From Lachnospiraceae bacterium (GTDB lineage: Bacteria > Bacillota > Clostridia > Lachnospirales > Lachnospiraceae), in the NCBI GenBank assembly GCA_024696005.1, contig JAILHF010000007.1, forward strand, positions 62,001 through 126,000: a DNA stretch of 64,000 bases, read 5' to 3'. The position numbers were made by a program, and so were the translations under genes. How positions within the stretch are numbered: position 1 is the stretch's first letter; each line of letters starts with the position of its first letter. The notes under the pieces are model-generated. The model worked only from the letters and a program-made list of their open reading frames with translations, was not told the DNA's origin and did not search any database. This document shows, piece after piece, positions 35,245-44,154 of this stretch.

Positions 35245-36999
35245 ATGGCAAAAAACCGAAAGATCAGCATACTCTTTCCGCCCATGGCGGACATTCCCTT
35301 CCGCACCATGACCGATACGGCCTGGCACGACCTCGGCATGGATGCACTCTGTGAAAAGCTCAGCCCCAAAGCAAACGAACGCGGCCTGATCGCCCAGGCC
35401 ATGAAAGCCATGACCGACGATCCTGCCGTTTCCGCTTTCCGGATCGGTGTCTTTGAGGATATCCTGGCTTTTCCCGAGCTGCGCAGCCGCATGATGGACC
35501 TGCTCTCCCACGTGCAGTTTCTGAACGACTACGGCAGCTTCCGCAAGGATCACGACATGCGTGCGGGCCTTTGGGAGCTGCTGCACCGCTTCAGCGAACT
35601 GGACGATTACATCAGCAGCGTGGAGGCGATCCGCGCCTGCCTGGAGGATTATGACATACAGTCGGAAGGCTTTACCGCCCTCCGCGAATACGTCATCTCG
35701 ATCTACGAAGACTTAAGCTTCGCGGAACTCAAAAAAGACATCAAGGCGCTCAAAGCCGACACCTCCAATCTGCGCAGCATCACGATCGGCATCAATCTGA
35801 ACAAGAGCTTTGAAGTGGACAGCATCGGCCTGATATCGGTCAACAGCAAGGAATTCCGCAATTCCGGCATCCTCGGGAATCTGTCCGATGCGATCAATTC
35901 CAGGGAAGGCATACGCGAAGACAACAAATGGGACGGCAGCATGCGCTTCCATCCCGTGGCAAACAGCTCGGCCGATTTCACGAACACGGTCAACCGCATG
36001 GGCGCGATCTTTGCGGGAGCCAAAAATCCGCTGCTGATGCCCATGATGCTCCCCACGCTCGTCAACACGCCCGAGCAGGATTCCTCGCGCTACATCACCC
36101 ACTATTTCGACAAAGAGGTCAGCAGCATGCTGAGCCTCGTCACACGCCGGCTCGAGCAGGTCCTGAGCCGCTATGTGAATCTGAGCATCGGAAGCATTGC
36201 GGATCTGATCCCGGAATTCATGTATTACATCCGCTGGGCCGAATTCATCGAAAAGATGAAGGAAGCAGGCTTTCGCTTCTGCCGCCCGGAGACAGCCGGC
36301 ATCACGGAAGATGCGCTTCCGGAAAACTGCAGGATGAATGCAAAGAGCTTTTACAATCTGAAGCTCGCCGCGACCTCGGAACTGACAGCCGCCGACATCG
36401 TCCCCAATGATCTGGACTTTTCCGCAGAGCACACCCTTTATCTCCTGACCGGCGCAAACCGCGGAGGCAAGACCACACTGACCCAGGCCGTCGGCCTGCT
36501 TTACGTGCTCGCCCAGGGCGGCATCTGCGTGCCGGCAGAGAGCTTTGTCTTTTCTCCGGTCGACTGCATCTATACGCACTACCCGGCCGACGAGGACAAG
36601 ACCATGGATCTGGGGCGTCTGGGCGAAGAATGCCGCCGTTTCCGCGAGATCTACGATGCCTCCACCGAAAACAGCCTGCTGCTCCTTAACGAGACCTTTT
36701 CCACCACCTCTTTTGAGGAGGGCTACTATATCGCCGGCGATGCCGTGCGCGCGATCCTGAACAGGGGAACACGCACGATCTACAATACACACATGCACAA
36801 GCTGGCGGTCGAGATCGACAGCCTGAACCGTGAAAGCAATACGAAGGCCGCTTCCCTCATCGCCGAGGTCGAAGACGGCACAAAGCGCTCCTTCCGCATG
36901 AAAATAGCGCCCCCTGAGGGGCGCTCCCATGCCGAAGATATCGCGGTCCGCTATGGCGTCACCTACGAAGCCCTGACCGGAACAAAACCGCGGGACTGA
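35245..36999 (+). CDS. MutS-like ATPase without mismatch-recognition domain
   Basis: Protein of 584 residues. The N-terminal 380 residues are helical clamp-like; the C-terminal part is the MutS ATPase with P-loop TGANRGGKTTLTQAVG. Its Walker B is LLLLNETFSTTS, with Asn where MutS has Asp but the catalytic Glu kept. The mismatch-reading domain I and the Phe-x-Glu motif are absent, so classical mismatch repair is unlikely. Relatives such as MutS2 act on branched DNA or stalled ribosomes. ATG has AAAAGGAGG. It is monocistronic and related to, but distinct from, the tandem pair at 53.5-56.6 kb. Confidence 0.85.
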   Translation: MAKNRKISILFPPMADIPFRTMTDTAWHDLGMDALCEKLSPKANERGLIAQAMKAMTDDPAVSAFRIGVFEDILAFPELRSRMMDLLSHVQFLNDYGSFRKDHDMRAGLWELLHRFSELDDYISSVEAIRACLEDYDIQSEGFTALREYVISIYEDLSFAELKKDIKALKADTSNLRSITIGINLNKSFEVDSIGLISVNSKEFRNSGILGNLSDAINSREGIREDNKWDGSMRFHPVANSSADFTNTVNRMGAIFAGAKNPLLMPMMLPTLVNTPEQDSSRYITHYFDKEVSSMLSLVTRRLEQVLSRYVNLSIGSIADLIPEFMYYIRWAEFIEKMKEAGFRFCRPETAGITEDALPENCRMNAKSFYNLKLAATSELTAADIVPNDLDFSAEHTLYLLTGANRGGKTTLTQAVGLLYVLAQGGICVPAESFVFSPVDCIYTHYPADEDKTMDLGRLGEECRRFREIYDASTENSLLLLNETFSTTSFEEGYYIAGDAVRAILNRGTRTIYNTHMHKLAVEIDSLNRESNTKAASLIAEVEDGTKRSFRMKIAPPEGRSHAEDIAVRYGVTYEALTGTKPRD

Positions 37000-37017
37000 G
37001 GCCTTTTTCTGCAAAAG

Positions 37018-37059
37018 ACCGGCCGGCGGATGCATGACTCCTGCCGGCCGGTGTTTTTT
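37018..37059 (+). terminator. Intrinsic terminator after the MutS-like gene
   Basis: Ten-base-pair stem ACCGGCCGGC/GCCGGCCGGT with a 15-base loop, followed by GTTTTTT. It overlaps the end of the convergent S41 peptidase gene. Confidence 0.9.
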
Positions 37060-38386
37060 ATTTCGTCAGATAGTCGATGGCAGCATTCAGCTGGTTGTCC
37101 GTCTTATCCTCTTTGTACGCTTCCCCGTCAAATTCCACCACGATGTCGGGATCGATGCCCTTCTTGTGAATGTCGTTGCCGTTGGGCGTATAATAATGGC
37201 TCACGGTAAGCTTTACGGCCGATCCGTCCTTCAGATTGAAGAGCTGCTGCACGATGCCCTTTCCGAAGGTCTTTGTGCCGATCAAAGTGCCCAGCTTATA
37301 GTCCTTGATCGCACCTGCCAAAATCTCAGAAGCGCTGGCGGAATTCCCGTCCACCAGGACCACCAGCGGCACATCCAGCTCATGCTTCCCGTCACTTTCG
37401 TACGTATCCTGATTGCCGTATTTGTCCTCGGTATAAACGATGCGTCCCTTGGGGAGTATCATCGATCCGATATCCACAACAGCCCTGAGGGATCCTCCGG
37501 GATTCCCGCGCAGGTCGATGATCAGGCTCGTCATGTTGTCTGCCCTTGCCTGCTTCATGGCCTCCTCAAACTGCGAGGTCGTTACGATGTCAAATTCACT
37601 GATCGCGATATAAGCGATCCCGTCATCCATTTTCTTGTATTCGACGGTAGGCGTTTCCACCCTGCGCCGTTCCACGACGAAATCCAGTTCTTCCCTGTCG
37701 TCGTCTTTTCCGCGTACGATCTTCAGGTTGACGGTCGTGCCCTCTTCTCCCTTGATCTTGGAAACCACATCACTGAGATCCTGGTCATACACATCCTCTC
37801 CGTTCACCTCAATGATATAATCATTATCCATCAGGCCGCTCTCTTCGGCCGGTGTATCCTTGATCACCTGGGTGATGCGGGGATAGAGGGTCTCGGTATC
37901 CTTGGTCAGGTACGCCCCGATCCCGTAATAGATCCCGGCGGTGGACTGCTGCATCTCGATCCACTCCTCCGGCGTGTAATACTCCGCATAGGGATCGTTC
38001 AGCGCCTTCATCATGCCGGAATAGATCCCGTCGCTCAGCGCATCGTTGCTGACGCTGTCGATATACTCCCGGTCGATGATGTCTTCCAGGGCATCGATCT
38101 TTTTCATGACCTGAGGATCGTCCAGCACGTAACCGTCATCCGCGGAAAGCCCTGCTGTCGGCACCGGATCCGCACCCTCCGTCGGCGTCACTCCCTCATC
38201 TTCCGGATCATCCGAAGAAGGTCTCTCATGCGATGCGGACGCCACACGCCCGCGTCCTTCCGTGCTTTCTCCCGGCCCGATGATCGTCTTTACGATAAAA
38301 ACGATACAGAACAAAAACGCCACAATGATCAATCCGGTAAGCAGTCCCAATACATAGGATCTGCGCTCACTGTTTCCTTCTCTCAT
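37058..38386 (-). CDS. S41 family carboxyl-terminal processing peptidase
   Basis: Membrane-anchored protein of 442 residues. One N-terminal membrane helix (VLGLLTGLIIVAFLFCIVFI) is followed by a Ser/Asp-rich linker. A PDZ domain (about 150-235) and an S41 protease domain come next, with the nucleophile Ser in VDGNSASASEIL and the general-base Lys in TKTFGKGIVQQ. It acts outside the membrane. In Firmicutes CtpA/CtpB-type enzymes it cleaves signalling or cell-wall proteins. It is the last gene of the regulator-ftsE-ftsX-M23 operon, starting 15 bp after the M23 gene, a recurrent order in Clostridia. Confidence 0.94.
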   Translation of the reverse strand: MREGNSERRSYVLGLLTGLIIVAFLFCIVFIVKTIIGPGESTEGRGRVASASHERPSSDDPEDEGVTPTEGADPVPTAGLSADDGYVLDDPQVMKKIDALEDIIDREYIDSVSNDALSDGIYSGMMKALNDPYAEYYTPEEWIEMQQSTAGIYYGIGAYLTKDTETLYPRITQVIKDTPAEESGLMDNDYIIEVNGEDVYDQDLSDVVSKIKGEEGTTVNLKIVRGKDDDREELDFVVERRRVETPTVEYKKMDDGIAYIAISEFDIVTTSQFEEAMKQARADNMTSLIIDLRGNPGGSLRAVVDIGSMILPKGRIVYTEDKYGNQDTYESDGKHELDVPLVVLVDGNSASASEILAGAIKDYKLGTLIGTKTFGKGIVQQLFNLKDGSAVKLTVSHYYTPNGNDIHKKGIDPDIVVEFDGEAYKEDKTDNQLNAAIDYLTK

Positions 38387-38401
38387 CTTTCCTCTCCGTT
38401 C

Positions 38402-39643
38402 CTAGTTCGTGATATAAGGCATGGGGTCCACATAGGCCCCGTTCAGGCGCACTCCGAAATGCAGATGGTTACCCGTGGAATTCCCCGTGGTTCCCACAGC
38501 AGCGATCTTCTGCGCGCGGCTCACGCTCTGTCCGTTGCTGACATATACGGCAGAAGCGTGCATGTACACCGTGATCAGATTATCGCCGTGGTCGATCATC
38601 ACAAAGTTTCCCATGCTGGCGTTGTATCCGGTCGATACCACCTTGCCGTCATAGGCCGCCAGGATCGGCGAACCGCCGGGCGCCGCCAGATCCACTCCGG
38701 CGTGCAGTTTATTCACCCCGGTGATGGGATGCACTCTCCAGCCGAAAGGACTGGATATCCTCGTATACTGCGGTGCCGGCCAGGCAAACTTGCCGCCGTT
38801 GTAATGAAGCCTCTGGGCTTCCGCAAGGGCATTCTTGTCCGCCGCGATCTGCGCTTCGACCTGCGCTATGATGGCATTCTGCGCATCCAGCTCTGCCTCC
38901 CAGGCAGCCAGTTCGTCCTCCTGGTCAGCGATGCTCGCCTCGAATTCCTCGATCTGCGCTTTCTTCTCGGCGATCAGCGTGTTCAGGTTATCCTCTTCTT
39001 CCCGGGCGGCTTCCCTGGTCGCTTCCAGGACACCCTCCTCTTCCTCCAGCACTTCCTTGGTCGCGCGCACATTATCGACCACCAGCTGGTATTCCCTGAG
39101 CTTCTTGCGGTCGTAATCCGAAAGCTGCTGGATGTACTCCACCTTGTTGAGCATGTCGCCGAAGGATTCGGCGCCCATCATCAGCTCGATATAAAGGGTG
39201 TCGCCGCGTTCATACATGAAACGGATGCGGTCTTTCATGGCCTCGTACTGCGCCAGGGCCACACTCTCGGCATCCAGCAGTTCCCTGCGGGTCGTTTCCA
39301 CCTCCGCTTCCTTGTCGGCGATCTGCAGGTTGAGCACCTCGATGCTCTCCTCCACTTCCGCTACGGCGGAATCCAGCTCGACGACCACGGCGCTCATCTC
39401 TTCCTTCTGGCCCTCCAGGGAATCGATCACGGCCTGAACATTCCTCTTGCCCTGCTGGAGCTGCTTTTTCTCATTCTCCAGATTCTTCTTCTGCTTCTCT
39501 TTTTCGTCGATCCGTTCCTTCAGATCGTCGATGTCATCCGCATGGCTGATCACATCCGGCGTCATGGCAAGGAGACCTGCCAGCCAGACCACCACGATGG
39601 TCCTTATGATCTTTTTCAGAGTCGATCTTTCCATGATGATCAC
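38402..39643 (-). CDS. EnvC-like M23 peptidase with coiled coil
   Basis: Exported protein of 413 residues. An N-terminal membrane/signal segment (TIVVVWLAGLLAMTPDVISH) is followed by about 240 residues of coiled coil. The C-terminal LytM domain has the zinc ligands in HAGVDLAAPGG and HLHFGV, so unlike E. coli EnvC it may be an active endopeptidase. It is the natural partner of FtsEX, which relays cytoplasmic ATP hydrolysis to a cell-wall hydrolase through such coiled coils. The frame opens with GTG overlapping the ftsX stop as GTGA; an ATG three codons later is the alternative. Confidence 0.93.
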   Translation of the reverse strand: MIIMERSTLKKIIRTIVVVWLAGLLAMTPDVISHADDIDDLKERIDEKEKQKKNLENEKKQLQQGKRNVQAVIDSLEGQKEEMSAVVVELDSAVAEVEESIEVLNLQIADKEAEVETTRRELLDAESVALAQYEAMKDRIRFMYERGDTLYIELMMGAESFGDMLNKVEYIQQLSDYDRKKLREYQLVVDNVRATKEVLEEEEGVLEATREAAREEEDNLNTLIAEKKAQIEEFEASIADQEDELAAWEAELDAQNAIIAQVEAQIAADKNALAEAQRLHYNGGKFAWPAPQYTRISSPFGWRVHPITGVNKLHAGVDLAAPGGSPILAAYDGKVVSTGYNASMGNFVMIDHGDNLITVYMHASAVYVSNGQSVSRAQKIAAVGTTGNSTGNHLHFGVRLNGAYVDPMPYITN

Positions 39644-40548
39644 ACTTTCAAATGTCTGCGTACCGTGATAAAGCTGCCCAGGAAACCGATCCCGATGCCG
39701 ACCGCAAGGGAAACGGGGAAAAGCCTCTCATAGATCTGATCCACGCTCAGGAAATGAAGCACGCCTCTGAGCACGGTAAAGCGTCCGAGGATGTAGGAAA
39801 CCGCCCGGTCATAAATCAGGTAGATGATCCCCAGGGGGATCAGGGAACCGACCGCGCCGATCAGCAGACCCTCGATCACAAAGGGGGAACGCACGAAGAA
39901 GTCCGTCGCGCCGATGTACTTCATGATCGCGATCTCCTCCTTGCGAACCGAGATGCCGATCATGACCGTGTTGGAGATCAGGAAAACGGATACGGCCAGA
40001 AGGATCACGATGATACCGATCGAAACATAAGCGATCAGGGAGTTCATGCCGCTGAGCATGTTCGCGGTGAGCTCGGAGCGGTTGACTCGCCTCACGCCGT
40101 CCAGAGACTCGAGATATGCGACCAGATTGGCCTGCTGCGACACATCCTTCAGATAGATCTGGTAGTTCATGGAATGCTCCAGCGGGTTTTCCGTAAAGCC
40201 GTCGGCATACTCACCGAGATACTCCTCCTTGAAGCTGTTCCAGGCTTCGTCCGCCGAAACATAGACCACCTTGGATACCGCCGGGTTTGCCGTGACGATG
40301 TTTCCGATCTCGGCTATGCGCTCATCCGTGATGTCATCATTAAAGAATACCGTGATCGAAACCCCTTCCTCCGCGGTCTTGACCATGTACTGCACATTCA
40401 TGACCACCGAATAGCCGATGCCGAAAAGGAAGAGGCAGGCGCTGATCGTCGCGATGGACGCCAGCGTAAACCACTTATTCTTGAAAACGCTCTTGATGCC
40501 CTGAGCGATCACGTAAAACAAAGTACTAATCTTCATCGATGTATCCAC
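39640..40548 (-). CDS. ftsX: Cell division ABC transporter permease FtsX
   Basis: Protein of 302 residues. It has an N-terminal cytoplasmic helix, a first membrane segment, an extracellular domain (about 50-160, including [20 protein letters not shown]) and three further membrane helices ([20 protein letters not shown] and two more). [20 protein letters not shown] is the FtsE coupling region. FtsX forms a complex with FtsE and activates peptidoglycan hydrolases at division or along the sidewall. It starts at GTG 40548 (or ATG 40536) inside the end of ftsE, giving coupled translation. Confidence 0.96.
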   Translation of the reverse strand: MDTSMKISTLFYVIAQGIKSVFKNKWFTLASIATISACLFLFGIGYSVVMNVQYMVKTAEEGVSITVFFNDDITDERIAEIGNIVTANPAVSKVVYVSADEAWNSFKEEYLGEYADGFTENPLEHSMNYQIYLKDVSQQANLVAYLESLDGVRRVNRSELTANMLSGMNSLIAYVSIGIIVILLAVSVFLISNTVMIGISVRKEEIAIMKYIGATDFFVRSPFVIEGLLIGAVGSLIPLGIIYLIYDRAVSYILGRFTVLRGVLHFLSVDQIYERLFPVSLAVGIGIGFLGSFITVRRHLKV

Positions 40549-41584
40549 CCATTTCCTCGTCGCTGACGATCACGCCGTTCTTTATGGTGATCACGCGCTT
40601 GCGCATGTCATTGACGATCTTTTCGTTATGCGTAACGACAAGTACCGTTGTCCCGTTCTTGTTGATCTTGTCCAACAGGTTCATGATGTCGAGCGTATTC
40701 TTCGGGTCAAGGTTACCGGTAGGCTCGTCCGCCAGAAGGATGGGGGGCTCGTTCACCAATGCCCTGGCCAGTGCCACGCGCTGCTTCTCGCCGCCCGAAA
40801 GCTCATCGGGACGGGCCTTGTATTTTCCGGCAAGACCGACCATCCCGAGGATGCTCGGCACATTGCGCTTCATCTCACGCGCGGGGGTCTGCACGACACG
40901 CTGCGCGAAAGCCACGTTTTCGTATACATTCCGATCCTTCAGCAGGCGGAAATCCTGGAATACCACGCCCATACTGCGGCGGAGCTTCGGGATCTTTCCC
41001 CTGCTCAGGCGGTCTACCTGGAAACCGTTCACGCGTATCCTGCCGCTCGTCGGCTGGAGTTCACGCAAAAGAAGCCGGATCAGCGTGGATTTTCCCGAGC
41101 CGCTGTCTCCGACGATGAATACAAACTCACCCTTGCGGATCTTGATGTTCACGTCATTGAGTGCCGGCACGCCTTTGACATAGGACTTGCACACGCCCTC
41201 CATCGAGATGATCACATCGTCATCCTCTTCCTGGCGGCCGCGCCTTCCGCGTTTGTCCGCCGGACGTTTCGAGACTTGCTCCCGGCGTTCCCTGCGCATC
41301 TCTTCTCTCCTGAGACGCCTTGCTTCCGCATCCTCCTCTTCCTGGACGCGCTGCTCCTCCAGCTCTTCTTCGCTTTCAACGATCATGTCACCGAAGCCGC
41401 CCATCGGCACTGTGTCATTGATCCTGTCCTCAAAACTCTTTACGGCGATCTCGTCGTCCGGGTATTCCGGCTCACCCTCTTCCTCATAAGAGTCCTGCCG
41501 GTCCCTGTCCTTTACCCTGCCGCGCAGTTCCTCGAGTGCGGCGCGGGCCTCTTCCGGATCTCCCTTATACTCTCTTTTTGCCAA
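40526..41584 (-). CDS. ftsE: Cell division ATP-binding protein FtsE with long N-terminal extension
   Basis: Protein of 352 residues. Residues 125-352 are a complete FtsE: Walker [10 protein letters not shown] (159-167), the signature [15 protein letters not shown], Walker [13 protein letters not shown] and the late His in VVTHNEK. Before it lies a 124-residue extension, first acidic ([16 protein letters not shown]), then Arg/Glu rich ([15 protein letters not shown]). FtsE is normally about 225-230 residues. The extension is in frame, and I see no later start with a clearly better binding site, so it seems real. It is predicted disordered or helical and could bind division proteins, nucleic acid or membrane. 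Confidence 0.93.
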   Translation of the reverse strand: MAKREYKGDPEEARAALEELRGRVKDRDRQDSYEEEGEPEYPDDEIAVKSFEDRINDTVPMGGFGDMIVESEEELEEQRVQEEEDAEARRLRREEMRRERREQVSKRPADKRGRRGRQEEDDDVIISMEGVCKSYVKGVPALNDVNIKIRKGEFVFIVGDSGSGKSTLIRLLLRELQPTSGRIRVNGFQVDRLSRGKIPKLRRSMGVVFQDFRLLKDRNVYENVAFAQRVVQTPAREMKRNVPSILGMVGLAGKYKARPDELSGGEKQRVALARALVNEPPILLADEPTGNLDPKNTLDIMNLLDKINKNGTTVLVVTHNEKIVNDMRKRVITIKNGVIVSDEEMGGYIDED

Positions 41585-41605
41585 AACGCTTTTCCTTTCT
41601 CTTGC

Positions 41606-42697
41606 TCAATAATCCTGTTCTTCCATGTACTTCATGTACTCAACGACCATCAGCGCGATCTTGAATGTGATCGCATCCTCAAATACCCGCAGGTCCAGAT
41701 TGGTGCTCTTCTGAAGCTTGTCCAGACGGTAGACCAGCGTATTGCGGTGGATAAAGAGCTGTCTGGATGTCTCGGAAACGTTCAGGCTGTTCTCAAAGAA
41801 CTTCTGGATTGTCGTGAGCGTCTCCTCGTCAAACTCCTCCGGATTCTTTCCGTCAAAGATCTCCTGGATGAACATCTTGCAAAGAGGCAGCGGCAGCTGA
41901 TAGATCAGGCGGCCGATCCCCAGTTCGTTGTACGGGATCACATCCTTGTCGGTAAAGAAGATCTTGCCCACATCCAGAGCCATCTTGGCTTCCTTGTAGG
42001 AGCGGCTCACCTCTTTGATCTCGTCCACCACGTTCCCGAATGCAAGCTTTACACCCTCCAGGCCTTCCTTGGCCAGGAAGCTTACGATGGCACGGGCCGA
42101 TTTCTCGATATCCTTCGCCGTGGTTTCTTCCCCGAGCTCCTTGACGATCACGACATTGTTCTCATCCACCGCCGTGACGATCTCGCCGCCCGCGGAAAGC
42201 GCCAGGCATTCCTTGACCAGCTCGATGACATTGCTGTCCTTCCGGTCGGGATTCTCCACGATCATCACGACCCTGCGGCAGTTGATCTGCATGTGCAGCT
42301 TGCGTGCCCGTCCGTAGATATCCACCAGCAGCAGGTTATCCAGCAGCAGGTTCTTGATGAAGTTGTCCTTGTCGAAGCGCTCTTTGTACGCCACAAGAAG
42401 GGTCTGCAGCTGGTAGGCCGCCATCTTGCCCATCATGTAGGCATTCTCATTGGCGCCGGAAACGATCAGGACATACTCCAGTGTCTGCTCATCAAAGATC
42501 TTGAAGAACTGGCAGTTCTGCTGCTCCTGGCTGTCCGCCGAAGAACGTACGAAGTCGGGAACGGCTTTCTCGAAATTCTTCCGTTCCTGCATCGTGCTCA
42601 CAACGGTCCGGCCTTCCGTATCGGTCACGCAAAGTTCCATGTGCGTGATCCCCGTCATTCCATCGATAGTATTCTGCAGGATCTGGTTTGATATCAT
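41606..42697 (-). CDS. PucR/CdaR-type transcriptional regulator
   Basis: Protein of 363 residues. The N-terminal 130 residues resemble a sugar-diacid recognition domain (MISNQILQNTIDGMTGI). A central GGDEF-like fold without catalytic residues follows. The C terminus is a PucR helix-turn-helix (LNVSETSRQLFIHRNTLVYR). The start at 42697 has AAGGGGG. It lies 21 bp before ftsE, in front of a cell-wall operon, where it could report cell-wall or metabolite state and control ftsEX. The ligand is unknown. The gene is preceded by a 150-bp AT-rich region. Confidence 0.88.
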   Translation of the reverse strand: MISNQILQNTIDGMTGITHMELCVTDTEGRTVVSTMQERKNFEKAVPDFVRSSADSQEQQNCQFFKIFDEQTLEYVLIVSGANENAYMMGKMAAYQLQTLLVAYKERFDKDNFIKNLLLDNLLLVDIYGRARKLHMQINCRRVVMIVENPDRKDSNVIELVKECLALSAGGEIVTAVDENNVVIVKELGEETTAKDIEKSARAIVSFLAKEGLEGVKLAFGNVVDEIKEVSRSYKEAKMALDVGKIFFTDKDVIPYNELGIGRLIYQLPLPLCKMFIQEIFDGKNPEEFDEETLTTIQKFFENSLNVSETSRQLFIHRNTLVYRLDKLQKSTNLDLRVFEDAITFKIALMVVEYMKYMEEQDY

Positions 42698-42879
42698 AAT
42701 AACCCCCTTAAAATAATACGTACAAAGCATGTTCTGTTAACTGGTCATTTTCGCCAATTGCTCTGCCGCATTCTTTTCCAGTTTGTCTATATCCAAAACG
42801 TATTTTAATACATTTACACAAAAAAATCCAGTCAAATTCACCTATTTTTCATCAAAAATTTACAATTTGACTTTTTCCT

Positions 42880-42908
42880 TTGACAAATCGAAAGAAAAAG
42901 CCGATAAT
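42880..42908 (+). promoter_or_regulatory. Overlapping sigma-A and sigma-28-like promoter of the yjfB-like gene
   Basis: TTGACA (42880-42885), 17 bases, then GATAAT (42903-42908) forms a good sigma-A promoter. GCCGATAA (42900-42907), a perfect flagellar sigma -10, overlaps the same -10, but no TAAA lies 15 bases upstream. The surrounding 100 bp is much more AT rich than the window. Confidence 0.65.
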
Positions 42909-42943
42909 ATTAGTACCAAAGAACAGAAAAGGAGGTCTGTGAG

Positions 42944-43147
42944 ATGAGTATAGGCGCGATCAATACCAGTGTTGCTCTCTCTGCGGTGAAGCAGGGAACC
43001 ATGGGCGAGATCGGAACTGCCATGCTGGGAAAGGCACTTGACCAGCAGGAGATCGAAGGCAGCGGGCTCGTCAAAATGATTGATGCTGCGGCGATGGAGC
43101 GCTCGGTCAATCCGAATGTTGGCGGAAATTTTGATGTGAGCGTGTAA
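42944..43147 (+). CDS. YjfB-type putative motility peptide
   Basis: Protein of 67 residues. It begins MSIGAINTSVALSAVKQG, contains a central helix (IGTAMLGKALDQQEIEG) and ends NPNVGGNFDVSV. This matches my memory of the YjfB putative motility family, small Firmicute proteins made with sigma-D-dependent genes; their mechanism is unknown. The ribosome binding site AAAAGGAGGTCTGTGAG is very strong. It has its own promoter with a flagellar-sigma -10 and its own terminator, so it is a single-gene, probably highly expressed transcript. Confidence 0.8.
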   Translation: MSIGAINTSVALSAVKQGTMGEIGTAMLGKALDQQEIEGSGLVKMIDAAAMERSVNPNVGGNFDVSV

Positions 43148-43160
43148 ATTACCTGAGCAA

Positions 43161-43194
43161 AAAAAAGCACCTGCCCTGCGGCAGGTGCTTTTTT
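43161..43194. terminator. Bidirectional intrinsic terminator
   Basis: Ten-base-pair stem AGCACCTGCC/GGCAGGTGCT with a CTGC loop, an A-run on the left and a T-run on the right. It serves the yjfB-like gene and the convergent CPBP operon. Confidence 0.93.
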
Positions 43195-43215
43195 GTTGTC
43201 TTTCTTTCAGCAGCC

Positions 43216-44154
43216 TTAAGCGGCATTCAGCTTTATATGCTCCAGGATGAGAAGCAACAGGATCATGACCGCACTCAGCATGCATCCCGCGATCAGCGGC
43301 ACACTCCAGATCTTTCCCTTCTCCTCTTCCCTTTTGCTCAGGATCTGTTCCAGACGGGGCAGCTCCCTCTGGCACTTTGCGATATAGATCAGGATCCCCA
43401 GCGCCAGCGCCACACCGACGGCGGCCACCGGGATGATCGCCGACACGGCATTCAGGAGCATGTTGCTGTCGATCGACTGCGCACTCTCCTTCGCGATCTC
43501 GGCGAACTGCTCATTATCCATCTCGGAAAGGATGAGCAGGGCGTTGCCGCCGTTCACTGTCATGTGACAGATCACGGAGGGCAGGATGGATCCGGTCGTC
43601 TCCCGCAGGAGCGCGAAAAAGATACCCAGCAGGAACGCGTAAAGCATCTGATTGATGTTCATATGGAAAAGCCCGAAGAGCAGGGCGCTGACAAGGACCG
43701 CCTGCAGGGCGGAGGCTCCTTTGCGAAGCCCGCTGTAGAGAACGCCCCGGAACATGCATTCCTCAAAGACGGGTGCCGCCACCCCCACGAAGAAAAAGAT
43801 CAGCCAGGGTGGAAGGTCGGAAAGCTGGGAAAAGATCTCGCTTGCCCGGTTTCCCGTAAACAAAAGCGATGCCAGATTGACCGCGGCCACCAGCGGCAGG
43901 GTCAGCCAGGTATAAAGCATGCAGAGCGGGACCAGGGACCAGCGTATCCCCTTCAGGCCCAATACTTCCTTCCATTCCGTTCCGCAATGAAAAAGAGCGA
44001 CTGTCCCGGGCACGATCAGGATCAGTTCACTCACACAGAGCAGAGCAGTCGTGCTGAGCATGTCCCCCAGGGGCGTAAAACTCAGAAACAGCTCTACTGC
44101 GATATAGATCAGCACAATGCTCAAAAACAATATGCCGGCACTCTTACGATTCAT
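43216..44154 (-). CDS. CPBP family intramembrane metalloprotease
   Basis: Membrane protein of 312 residues with about eight hydrophobic helices. The conserved Abi/CPBP motifs are APVFEECMFRGVLYSGLRKG (Glu-Glu and Arg), FGLFHMNINQMLYAFLLG (His) and ICHMTVNGG (His and Asn). Family members cleave or protect membrane proteins and appear in bacteriocin self-immunity and sorting. No bacteriocin gene is nearby. The start codon overlaps the end of the cvfB-like gene by 11 bp, so it is translated from the cheV-antiporter-cvfB transcript. Confidence 0.9.
   Translation of the reverse strand: MNRKSAGILFLSIVLIYIAVELFLSFTPLGDMLSTTALLCVSELILIVPGTVALFHCGTEWKEVLGLKGIRWSLVPLCMLYTWLTLPLVAAVNLASLLFTGNRASEIFSQLSDLPPWLIFFFVGVAAPVFEECMFRGVLYSGLRKGASALQAVLVSALLFGLFHMNINQMLYAFLLGIFFALLRETTGSILPSVICHMTVNGGNALLILSEMDNEQFAEIAKESAQSIDSNMLLNAVSAIIPVAAVGVALALGILIYIAKCQRELPRLEQILSKREEEKGKIWSVPLIAGCMLSAVMILLLLILEHIKLNAA

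Noticed and set aside
37034..39733. Open frame of about 900 codons opposite the S41 and M23 genes
   Set aside because: It spans two well-defined genes and their junction, with no start signal and no family features.
40628..42691. Open frame of about 690 codons opposite ftsE and the PucR gene
   Set aside because: Same reasoning; the reverse strand holds real, motif-complete genes.
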